NCBI RefSeq assembly: GCF_018424695.1
Contig: NZ_QTNQ01000011.1
Coordinates: 1 to 64,000, forward strand
Origin: Vannielia litorea
Lineage (GTDB): Bacteria > Pseudomonadota > Alphaproteobacteria > Rhodobacterales > Rhodobacteraceae
Reading direction: 5' to 3'
DNA length: 64,000 nucleotides
Under the pieces are notes generated by a model, which searched no databases, was not told the origin of the DNA, and saw nothing but the letters and a program-made list of their open reading frames with translations. This document shows positions 1 through 7,188 of this stretch, one piece after another; the stretch's first letter is position 1, and each line of letters starts with the position of its first letter. A program made the position numbers and the translations under genes.

Positions 1-1145
1 GGGGCGAAGGGGGCGCTGACCGGCGTCATCACGTAGCGGCCCTTGTAGGCGCGGTCTTCCTCCTCGCCGCCGGAGTGGTAGGCCTTGGCGGTGAAGTCGT
101 GATGCGCCTCGAGGCAGAGGTGCTGTGCCCCGCCGAGGAATTCGGCATCGGGGCCGCGGGCGACGCAGCGCATGCCGGATTTCAGGCTGATGACATCGCC
201 CGCGGCATGGGTGCGAAAATCGGCGCTGCGCTCTTGTGTCGTGCGCAACTGCACCAGCGCCTTGCGGGCCGCGTCGTCCTCTCCTTCCGAGGCTGTGCGG
301 CTGGGCTCACGCGCAGCACCGGGGGTGCCGGTGTCTTCGATGCCGGTCGGGTAGTCGTAGCTTTCGATATCCCCGAAGGCGAACTCGGCGTCGCCCAATT
401 GTTCGACCACCTGCTTGGCGCCCGGCTTCTTGAAGTTGTAATCGGCGAGCTTGACCTTGCCGGTGGTCACGCCCCGGGCCTCACGCCACTCCCAGAAGTG
501 CTCTTCATCCTTGCGGTAGAACTCGCCGATGGGCCGGTATTCGCGGGAAAGGCCGGGGAGCTCGCCCATGCTCTCATGCGCGTCGGTCAGCACCATGCAG
601 TGGTTTCCGGCCTCGTGCTCGAAGTGATAGGAAATGCCGAAGCGCTCCATCATCCGGCAGGCGAAGGCAAAATCGCTCTCGCCGTATTGCACGGTGTATT
701 CCAGCTCGGGATAGGCCTGCGAGAGATCCATCCGGAAGGTGGACGGCCCTGCCGAGGACCAGTCTTTAAGAACCTCATCGAGGATCTCGTTCACCTTCTT
801 CTCGTGGAAGATCCGCTGCTGACGGCGGCGGCCTGCGAGCCAGAGCCACGGGCGCAGCGTGAGCAGGAAGTGATCGCCCTCGAAATCGCCGCGCAGCCAC
901 TCGACCTCAGTAACGATCCCGTCGAAGGGCGCGGTGTCCTGTGCTGCCGTGCCGAGCTGAACGGTGGCATGGGTGCCAAGCAGCGCGTCATAATCCAGCC
1001 CGTTGCGGCCAAGCACCTGCGCCTTGTATTCGAACAGACCATTGACGCGGTCCGTGCCTTCAAAGCGCTCAAGGAGGAGATGGTCCTTTCCAAGAGCGGT
1101 CTCTATCCACCCCAGGTTGTTGTCCTGGGTGTACACGCCATCCAT
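1..1145 (-). CDS. vgrG: Type VI secretion tip protein VgrG (5' part; runs off left edge)
   Basis: The reverse strand is open from an ATG at 1145 to the window edge, giving about 381 residues that start MDGVYTQDNNLGWIETAL. It reads like the N-terminal gp27-like half of VgrG/TssI: LLERFEGTDRVNGLFEYKAQVLG, then a FDGIVTEVEW stretch, then QYGESDFAFACRMMERFGISYHFEH, which is the family hallmark. VgrG forms the trimeric spike that caps the Hcp tube of the type VI secretion system and is delivered into target cells. The gp5-like needle and any C-terminal effector lie outside the window. A GGGGA sequence sits about 8 bases before the ATG. No other T6SS gene is visible to the right, so this is either the edge of a T6SS cluster or an orphan vgrG island. 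Confidence 0.9.
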   Translation of the reverse strand, partial: MDGVYTQDNNLGWIETALGKDHLLLERFEGTDRVNGLFEYKAQVLGRNGLDYDALLGTHATVQLGTAAQDTAPFDGIVTEVEWLRGDFEGDHFLLTLRPWLWLAGRRRQQRIFHEKKVNEILDEVLKDWSSAGPSTFRMDLSQAYPELEYTVQYGESDFAFACRMMERFGISYHFEHEAGNHCMVLTDAHESMGELPGLSREYRPIGEFYRKDEEHFWEWREARGVTTGKVKLADYNFKKPGAKQVVEQLGDAEFAFGDIESYDYPTGIEDTGTPGAAREPSRTASEGEDDAARKALVQLRTTQERSADFRTHAAGDVISLKSGMRCVARGPDAEFLGGAQHLCLEAHHDFTAKAYHSGGEEEDRAYKGRYVMTPVSAPFA

Positions 1146-1636
1146 TGCAGAGATCCCCAATCCTTAACCGTTCGCACACTTAGTCGGATGCGCACTGATG
1201 CAAATCTAATCCCGTAAATTCATTAGCTTCTAGGTAAACAACAGCTTGAGGCGCTTCAAGGGCAGGTTTATGGCACTTTACGTAACACTCCGCGCGCGTC
1301 TATCGTTTCGCTCAACGCCCCGTCGCGCCATGGCCCTTCGCGACTCTTGGTTGTAACCGCACCAACGGAGCGGCAAGGGCTTTCACCCGATTAGAGCACA
1401 TCCCCAAGCGCCAGATTTCCTGGCCGTCCGCTGGTTGGCAGGCGCCGGACCTGACCCACGCAAGGCGCACCGCGCACCACCGCGTGGAGCGCTGTAGCTC
1501 CGCCAAGCCGGGCGGTCCGGGATCGAGGGCAGAGGGCAGAGGGCAGAGGGCAGAGGGCAGAGGGCAGACTAAGGTCAAATGGCTGCCCCGGGGCAAGTGT
1601 GGTATCCAGCAGGCAGGCAAGCGCTGGGAGGACGCG
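1146..1636. other. Intergenic region between divergent vgrG and the AcoR-type regulator
   Basis: This 491-base gap carries the 5' regions of two divergent genes. The part near 1180-1280 is relatively AT-rich for this genome and contains an imperfect inverted repeat (CTTGA at 1245-1249, TCAAG at 1256-1260). The part near 1525-1566 holds a heptanucleotide tandem repeat. I could not assign a convincing promoter or a gene. The reading frame of the downstream regulator is open upstream to 1484, but that extension is made of repeat-encoded RAEGRGQ units and lacks a good ribosome binding site. Confidence 0.6.
1525..1566. repeat. Six perfect tandem copies of the 7-mer GAGGGCA
   Basis: Six head-to-tail copies of GAGGGCA run without mismatch from 1525 to 1566 and end in a partial GA. 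The array lies 70 bases before the preferred start of the AcoR-type regulator at 1637. Because the unit is not a multiple of three, gain or loss of a copy would change the frame of any protein read through it. It would also change spacing in the leader. Confidence 0.9.
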
Positions 1637-3379
1637 ATGCTCGACCTGAACCACGTGGATGAAATCGACCGCGTGCTGCGCGGGCTCGACACCGGGCGTG
1701 ACAGGCTGGTGGCCGACAGCTGGCAGCGCTGCGTCGAAAGCTACGGGCTGGACCCGTCGCGCCCCGACCCGGCCCATATCGTCACCGAGGCGGAGTTTCG
1801 CGAACACCGTGAGCAGTCCGAGCGGCTCATCGCCACCGCGCGCTCGGGCCTACAGGCGCTGTTCCGGCAGGTGGCGGGGCAGAACTACGTGCTGCTGCTG
1901 GCTGATGCCAAGGGTGTCTGCGTGGATTTCTTCGGCGACCCGCGCTTCGAGGACCAGTTGCGCCAGGCCGGGCTCTACCTTGGCTCGAACTGGACCGAGG
2001 ATCTGGCGGGCACTTGTGGCGTGGGCTCCTGCATCGTGACCGGCGAGGCAGTGACGATCCACCAGAGCGACCATTTCGGGCTGGCGCACACGCCGCTCTC
2101 CTGCACCTCGGCCCCCATCCATGACACAATGGGCGAGCTGGTGGCGGTGCTCGACATTTCGCTGCTGCGCTCGCCCTCGCCGAAATCCTCGCAGAACCTC
2201 GCGATGAACCTCGTCACCGCCTCGACGCGGCGGGTCGAGATGGCCAACCTGATGGCAACCACCCGGCGGGACTGGGTGCTGCGCGTGTCCACCAGCCCCG
2301 AGTTTCTGGAAGTGGACCCGGAGGCGGCGGTGGCGCTGGATGGATCAGGGCGGATCGTGGGCATGACCTCGGGCGCGCGGCGGGCGCTGGACCCGGAGGG
2401 CGAGGGCCGCCTCATCGGCACCCGGATTGACGCTCTCATGGAGCTCACGGTGGACGACCTGCCCGACCTGATGCGCGGCCGCCCGAGCGAGGAGCGGGTG
2501 CTGCGCCTGAAAGACGGGCGCGGCATTTTCGGCCATGCCATCGCACCGCAGGCCCCGCTGGGCGGGGCCGCTGTGCGCCGCCGCGATGCCGCCCTGCCCG
2601 GCCCGTTGGGCAGCTTTTCCGGCAAGGATCCGGCACTGGAGCGGATGCTGTCGCAGGCCCAGCGGCTGGCAAGAACACAGGTGCCGCTGCTGATTACGGG
2701 CGAGACGGGCACCGGCAAGGAAAAGCTCGTGCGCGCAATCCATATGGCGGGTGCAGGCCAACGCGGCTTTTACCTGCTGCGCTGCGCCGGGCAGCCTGAC
2801 CTTGGCGCGTTGCGAGAGGCGGCGGCGGGCACGCTGTTCTTGCGCGGGGTGGAAGACCTTGCGCGCGAAGCACAGGCGGAGCTGATCGCCCTGCTCGACG
2901 CGCGGACCGACCTGCGCGCCATCGCCTCCTGCCGCTGCGCGCCCGCCGACCTGGCGCAGTTGCTGCGCCCCGATCTGTTCCACCGACTGGCGGGCGCGCG
3001 GCTGGCCCTGCCCGCTCTGCGGCACCGCGCCGATATGGATTGGCTGATCGACCGGCTGCTGCGCCGCCGCTGCACCGATGACATCCACCTTTCACCCGCA
3101 GCGCGGGCGGAGCTGAAGGCGCGCCCCTGGCCGGGCAACATCCGCGAGTTGGAGCAGGTGCTGGAGGTGGCCGTTGCGCTATGCGAGGGCAAGGTGATCG
3201 ACCTGCCGGACCTTCCCGCGCTTCCCCCCGTCGCCCCTTCAGGCGCTCCGGAAGAAGACCTCGAGGTGCTGCTGGCGGCCTGTGGCTGGAACATGGCGCA
3301 GGCGGCGCGACGCCTCGGGGTCAACCGCTCCACCGTGCTGCGGCGGATGCGCAAGGCCGGGCTCGCCGCGCCGCAATAA
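1637..3379 (+). CDS. AcoR-type transcriptional regulator, degenerate sigma-54 activator fold
   Basis: A 580-residue regulator in the order GAF-like sensor (roughly 65-175), AAA+ domain (about 330-510) and Fis-type helix-turn-helix (about 553-576). The HTH reads MAQAARRLGVNRSTVLRRM. Walker A is intact (GETGTGKE near 355). The GAFTGA loop that contacts sigma-54 is absent: the segment between LRCAG and GTLFL is only about 18 residues. The Walker B position reads TLFLRG (399-404) instead of TLFLDE. By family knowledge this argues for a regulator that does not remodel sigma-54 holoenzyme. The start at 1637 has GGGAGG six bases upstream; the in-frame extension to 1484 crosses the heptamer repeat and is rejected. 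The monooxygenase immediately downstream is its likely target. Confidence 0.8.
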   Translation: MLDLNHVDEIDRVLRGLDTGRDRLVADSWQRCVESYGLDPSRPDPAHIVTEAEFREHREQSERLIATARSGLQALFRQVAGQNYVLLLADAKGVCVDFFGDPRFEDQLRQAGLYLGSNWTEDLAGTCGVGSCIVTGEAVTIHQSDHFGLAHTPLSCTSAPIHDTMGELVAVLDISLLRSPSPKSSQNLAMNLVTASTRRVEMANLMATTRRDWVLRVSTSPEFLEVDPEAAVALDGSGRIVGMTSGARRALDPEGEGRLIGTRIDALMELTVDDLPDLMRGRPSEERVLRLKDGRGIFGHAIAPQAPLGGAAVRRRDAALPGPLGSFSGKDPALERMLSQAQRLARTQVPLLITGETGTGKEKLVRAIHMAGAGQRGFYLLRCAGQPDLGALREAAAGTLFLRGVEDLAREAQAELIALLDARTDLRAIASCRCAPADLAQLLRPDLFHRLAGARLALPALRHRADMDWLIDRLLRRRCTDDIHLSPAARAELKARPWPGNIRELEQVLEVAVALCEGKVIDLPDLPALPPVAPSGAPEEDLEVLLAACGWNMAQAARRLGVNRSTVLRRMRKAGLAAPQ

Positions 3380-3403
3380 CCGCTGCGCGCCTGTTGCGCG
3401 GAT

Positions 3404-3417
3404 GTTGCGCGCGCAAC
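3404..3417. promoter_or_regulatory. Palindrome GTTGCGCGCGCAAC, candidate operator
   Basis: A perfect 14-base palindrome lies between the AcoR-type regulator and the monooxygenase. A second half-site, GTTGCGCG, sits at 3393-3400, 11 bases upstream of the matching half. Regulators of this class bind inverted repeats near the genes they control, so the site is a natural candidate operator; this is inference. The nearest sigma-54-like element (GG at 3458-3459, GC at 3469-3470) has 11-base rather than the canonical 12-base spacing. Confidence 0.45.
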
Positions 3418-3535
3418 GCCGCAGGCCGCCCTGCCCTCGCTGAAGCCCGTTGAGGCCGGTTTCCCTTTGCGCCACGCCCGCCCGCTTGCCAGCCTTCCGG
3501 TCGGAGAGAGGACATCAAACCAAAGGGAGGAGCAG

Positions 3536-5335
3536 ATGCTCGATTCAACCATTGCCGACCAGACCCAGGCCTTTCTGGACGAGTTCGGCGCCGCGCTGGA
3601 GCAGGGCGACATTGCCCGCGCGCGCGACATGTTTCAGGACGACTGTTACTGGCGTGACCTCGTGAGCTTCACATGGAACCTCAAGACCGTGGAAGGGAAG
3701 GACCAGGTGGAAGACATGCTGAAGCACCAGCTTACCACCACGAAGCCCAGCGGCTGGAAACTGGCGGAGGGCGAGGTGCCCACCGAGGAAGGCGGGGTGA
3801 CGACCGCCTGGATCACCTTCGAAACCGCCGTTGCGCGCGGCTACGGCCTGCTTCGGCTCAAGGACGGCAGGATCTGGACGCTGCTCACCACCATGGTCGA
3901 ACTTAAGGGCCACGAAGAGCCCAAGGGCTTCAACCGCCCGCTTGGCGCGAAGCATGGCGCGGCGAAGAACCAGGAAACCTGGAAGGAAGAGCGCGCCCGC
4001 GAGGCCGCCGAACTGGGCTACACCGAACAGCCCTATTGCCTGATCATCGGCGGCGGACAGGGCGGCATCGCCATGGGCGCGCGGCTGCGCCAGCTCGGTG
4101 TGCCCACCATCATCGTCGAGCGGAACGAGCGCCCCGGCGACAGCTGGCGCAAGCGCTACAAGTCGCTCTGCCTGCATGATCCGGTCTGGTACGACCACCT
4201 GCCCTACATCAAGTTCCCCGAGAACTGGCCCGTCTTCGCCCCCAAGGACAAGATCGGCGACTGGCTGGAGATGTACACCAAGGTCATGGAGCTGAACTAC
4301 TGGACGAAGACCACCGCCAAATCGGCCAGCTTTGACGAGGAGGCGGGCGAGTGGACGGTGGTGGTGGACCGCGACGGCGAAGAGGTGGTGTTGAAACCCA
4401 AGCAACTGGTGATGGCCACCGGCATGTCGGGCAAGAAGCGGATGCCGGAGTTTCCGGGCATGGACGTGTTCAAGGGCGTGCAGCAGCACTCCTCCGAGCA
4501 TGAAGGCCCCGACAGATGGGCGGGCAAGAAGGTTGTTGTGGTCGGCTCCAACAACTCGGCCCACGATATTTGCGCCGCGCTCTGGGAGCATGACGCCGAT
4601 GTGACGATGGTGCAGCGCTCCTCCACCCATATCGTGCGCTCGGACTCGCTGATGGAGATCGGCCTCGGTGCGCTCTACTCGGAGGAGGCCGTGCAGAACG
4701 GGGTAACCACCGAAAAGGCCGACCTGATCTTCGCCTCCCTGCCCTACCGAATCCTGCACGAGTTCCAGATCCCGGCCTATGAGGCGATGAAGGAACGCGA
4801 CAAGGACTTCTACGAAGGGTTGGAGAAAGCGGGCTTCTGGCTCGACTGGGGCGATGACGGCTCTGGCCTGTTCATGAAGTACCTGCGCCGCGGCTCGGGC
4901 TATTACATCGACGTGGGCGCGAGCCAGCTCATCATCGACGGCAAGGTGAAGCTGAAGCGCGGGCAGGTGGAACGGCTGGATGAAACCGGCGTCATCCTTG
5001 ATGACGGCACCCACCTCGACGCCGACCTGGTGGTCTATGCCACGGGATACAACTCGATGAACGGCTGGGTCGCCGACCTGATGGGCCAGGAGATGGCCGA
5101 CCGCCTCGGCAAGTGCTGGGGCCTCGGCTCCGACACCACCAAGGATCCTGGCCCGTGGGAGGGCGAGCAGCGCAACATGTGGAAGCCGACGCAGGTGCCC
5201 AACCTGTGGATGCACGGCGGGAACCTGCACCAGTCGCGGCACTACTCGCAGTTCCTTTCTCTGCAGATAAAGGCGCGGATGGAGGGCATCTCCACGCCTG
5301 TCTATGGCTTGCAGGAGGTGCACCACCTGAGCTGA
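3536..5335 (+). CDS. NTF2-like/flavin-containing monooxygenase fusion
   Basis: A 599-residue protein. Residues 1 to about 150 look like an NTF2/SnoaL-type fold (FLDEFGAALEQGDIARARDMF, DDCYWRDLV). The rest is a class B flavoprotein monooxygenase. It has an FAD-binding GGGQGG near 172, an FMO-like signature FKGVQQH near 312, a second dinucleotide motif GSNNSAHD near 337, and YATGY near 501. The last residue of the FMO signature is His where Tyr or Phe is usual. Such enzymes use NADPH and O2 to oxygenate a carbonyl, sulfur or nitrogen atom; the substrate cannot be read from sequence. The start at 3536 follows GGGAGG at good spacing. It lies just after the AcoR-type regulator and before a solute-import gene. 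Confidence 0.85.
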   Translation: MLDSTIADQTQAFLDEFGAALEQGDIARARDMFQDDCYWRDLVSFTWNLKTVEGKDQVEDMLKHQLTTTKPSGWKLAEGEVPTEEGGVTTAWITFETAVARGYGLLRLKDGRIWTLLTTMVELKGHEEPKGFNRPLGAKHGAAKNQETWKEERAREAAELGYTEQPYCLIIGGGQGGIAMGARLRQLGVPTIIVERNERPGDSWRKRYKSLCLHDPVWYDHLPYIKFPENWPVFAPKDKIGDWLEMYTKVMELNYWTKTTAKSASFDEEAGEWTVVVDRDGEEVVLKPKQLVMATGMSGKKRMPEFPGMDVFKGVQQHSSEHEGPDRWAGKKVVVVGSNNSAHDICAALWEHDADVTMVQRSSTHIVRSDSLMEIGLGALYSEEAVQNGVTTEKADLIFASLPYRILHEFQIPAYEAMKERDKDFYEGLEKAGFWLDWGDDGSGLFMKYLRRGSGYYIDVGASQLIIDGKVKLKRGQVERLDETGVILDDGTHLDADLVVYATGYNSMNGWVADLMGQEMADRLGKCWGLGSDTTKDPGPWEGEQRNMWKPTQVPNLWMHGGNLHQSRHYSQFLSLQIKARMEGISTPVYGLQEVHHLS

Positions 5336-5348
5336 ACCGCAGAGGCGC

Positions 5349-5374
5349 GCGCCCGGTCCCTCCCGGCCGGGCGC
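5349..5374. terminator. Hairpin after the monooxygenase gene
   Basis: GCGCCCGG (5349-5356) can pair perfectly with CCGGGCGC (5367-5374) around a 10-base loop, 14 bases after the monooxygenase stop codon. There is no U tract, so efficient intrinsic termination is uncertain. The position fits a 3' end. Confidence 0.4.
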
Positions 5375-5494
5375 ATCGCTCCGCACGCCCCGGGCGCGGC
5401 CTCGCCATCGGCCCTCGAAGGGCCGCTCCGCCGCGCTGCGGCACCCGCCGCCTCGCGCGCGGGTGTTTCCAAAACCGCGCCCTGCAGTCTAGAT

Positions 5495-5554
5495 TGACAG
5501 CTGACACCACCTGCCAGCGCCCGCAAAGACGGGCGCCGCAGAGTGACAATGTCA
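5495..5554. promoter_or_regulatory. TGACA repeats upstream of the first binding-protein gene
   Basis: TGACA occurs at 5495-5499, 5502-5506 and 5544-5548. The last copy forms a perfect inverted repeat TGACA-A-TGTCA (5544-5554), 26 bases before the start codon. TTGACA at 5494-5499 could be a -35 element, but no good -10 follows at 17 bases. Operator function is a guess. Confidence 0.3.
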
Positions 5555-5580
5555 AAAGAAGAGACAACAGGGAATTCGAC

Positions 5581-7146
5581 ATGCAACGCAAATTCGTAAC
5601 ACCCCGGTCCGGCACATCGCGCCGGGCCTTCCTGGCCGCTGGTGCCGCCCTCACCGGGTTGGCCGCAACCGGGATCGGCACGCGCCCGGCCCGCGCGCAA
5701 TCCCGCGGCGGCACGATCCGGGTGGCCAAAGGCCATGGCCAAACCAACGACACGCTCGATCCGGGCACGTTCATCAACGGCTTCACCGTGGCCCTCTCCT
5801 ACGGCATCCACGGCTTTCTCACCGGTGTCGCCACCGACGGGTCGGTTGAGGCCGGTGTGGCCGAAAGCTGGGAGGCCGACGACACCGCCACCGTCTGGCG
5901 CTTCAAGATCCGTTCCGGCGTGGAGTTCCACTCCGGCAAGCCGCTGACGGTGGAAGACGTGGTGAACTCGATCAACCACCACCGGGGTGAGGATTCGACC
6001 TCTGCCGCCAAGCCCATCGTCGCCGGGATCACCGATATTCGCACCGAGGGTGAGGATGTGGTGGTGTTCGAGCTCGAGTCCGGCAACGCCGACTTCCCCT
6101 TCGTCTTCACCGATTATCACCTCGCCATCCTGCCCACGAAGGACGGCGCGCCGGACTGGCAATCGGGCGACGGCTGCGGCCCCTACAAGCTGGTGGAGTT
6201 CAACCCCGGTGTCATCGCCCGCTTCGAGCGGCACCAGAACGACTGGAACCAGGATCGCGGCTTCTTCGACGGGGTCGAGATGCTTTCGGTGGTGGACCTG
6301 AACGCGCGGACCACGGCGCTGATTTCGGGCGATGTGCACTCGATCGACAAGCTCGACCTCAAGACGGTGGGGCTGCTGGGCCGCCGCCCGGGCATCGAGA
6401 TCAACTCCATCGCCGGGCCGCAGTATTACACCTTTGCTGCCCACACCAACACCGCGCCCTATGACGACGTGAACGTGCGGATGGCGCTGAAGCACGCGAT
6501 CAACCGCGAAGAGCTGATCGAGAAGGTGCTCTTCGGCCATGGCACCGTGGGCAATGACCAGCCCATCGGCCCGAGCTACCGCTTCCACAATGCCGATCTG
6601 CCGCAAACGCCCTACGACCCGGACAAGGCGAAGTTCTACCTCAAGGAGGCCGGCCTGGACGGGCTGAACGTGACGCTGGCCGCCGCCGACGCCGCCTTTC
6701 CCGGCGCCATCGACGCGGCCCAGCTCTACCAGAACTCGGCACAGGCCGCGGGCATCGACCTAACGGTCAACCGCGTGCCCAATGATGGCTACTGGGCCGA
6801 CATCTGGCTCAAGAACCCGTTCTGCGCCGTCTACTGGGGCGGGCGCCCGACCGAAGACCAGATCTTCTCGACCGCCTATGCAGAGGGTGCGGCCTGGAAC
6901 GAGACCAAGTGGTCGAACGCGCGCTTCAACGAGCTTCTGGGGCAGGCCCGCGCCGAGCTGGACGAAGACAAGCGGCGGGCGATGTACTACGAGATGCAGG
7001 AGCTCGTGGCGACCGATGGCGGCTCGGTCCTGCCGATGTTCGCCAACTTCGTCTTCGCCAACAGCGAAGAGATCGTGCACGGCGACATGGCCTCCAACTA
7101 CGATGTCGACGGCGAGCGCTGGATGGAGCGTTGGTCCTTCGCCTGA
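5581..7146 (+). CDS. Family 5 ABC transporter solute-binding protein, Tat-exported (copy 1)
   Basis: A 521-residue periplasmic binding protein of the DppA/OppA type. The N-terminus carries a twin-arginine signal (SRRAFL, 13-18) with likely cleavage after ARA at 39. Typical family features follow: VAESWEADDTATVWRFKIRSGVEFHSGKPLTVEDVV and VRMALKHAINREELIEKV. It is clearly paralogous to the second binding protein at 8945; for example, both contain ARFNELL or ERFNELL followed by a KAELDE-like stretch. Family members deliver peptides, opines, nickel complexes or other small solutes, so the ligand is unknown. The start at 5581 follows AGGGAATTCGAC. It is probably served by the permeases and ATPase at 10694-14407. 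Confidence 0.88.
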   Translation: MQRKFVTPRSGTSRRAFLAAGAALTGLAATGIGTRPARAQSRGGTIRVAKGHGQTNDTLDPGTFINGFTVALSYGIHGFLTGVATDGSVEAGVAESWEADDTATVWRFKIRSGVEFHSGKPLTVEDVVNSINHHRGEDSTSAAKPIVAGITDIRTEGEDVVVFELESGNADFPFVFTDYHLAILPTKDGAPDWQSGDGCGPYKLVEFNPGVIARFERHQNDWNQDRGFFDGVEMLSVVDLNARTTALISGDVHSIDKLDLKTVGLLGRRPGIEINSIAGPQYYTFAAHTNTAPYDDVNVRMALKHAINREELIEKVLFGHGTVGNDQPIGPSYRFHNADLPQTPYDPDKAKFYLKEAGLDGLNVTLAAADAAFPGAIDAAQLYQNSAQAAGIDLTVNRVPNDGYWADIWLKNPFCAVYWGGRPTEDQIFSTAYAEGAAWNETKWSNARFNELLGQARAELDEDKRRAMYYEMQELVATDGGSVLPMFANFVFANSEEIVHGDMASNYDVDGERWMERWSFA

Positions 7147-7154
7147 TGCAAATC

Positions 7155-7184
7155 GGTGCGCCGGCCCGTTGTGGCTGGCGCACC
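7155..7184. terminator. Shared hairpin between convergent binding-protein and M24 genes
   Basis: A 12-pair stem (7155-7166 with 7173-7184, one G-U pair) around the 6-base loop CGTTGT. It starts 8 bases after one stop codon and ends 4 bases before the stop codon of the opposing gene. It lacks a long U tract, but the position and stability suit a bidirectional terminator. Confidence 0.6.
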
Positions 7185-7188
7185 AACC

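Noticed and set aside
75-1217. 380-codon forward open frame opposite vgrG
   Set aside because: The reverse frame gives a recognisable VgrG N-terminus with a ribosome binding site; the forward frame has neither.
3454-3470. Sigma-54 promoter before the monooxygenase gene
   Set aside because: The GG and GC elements are 11 bases apart instead of 12, and the regulator lacks the sigma-54 contact loop.
3545-5386. 613-codon reverse-strand open frame opposite the monooxygenase
   Set aside because: Antisense shadow with low-information composition; the forward frame carries FAD and FMO motifs.
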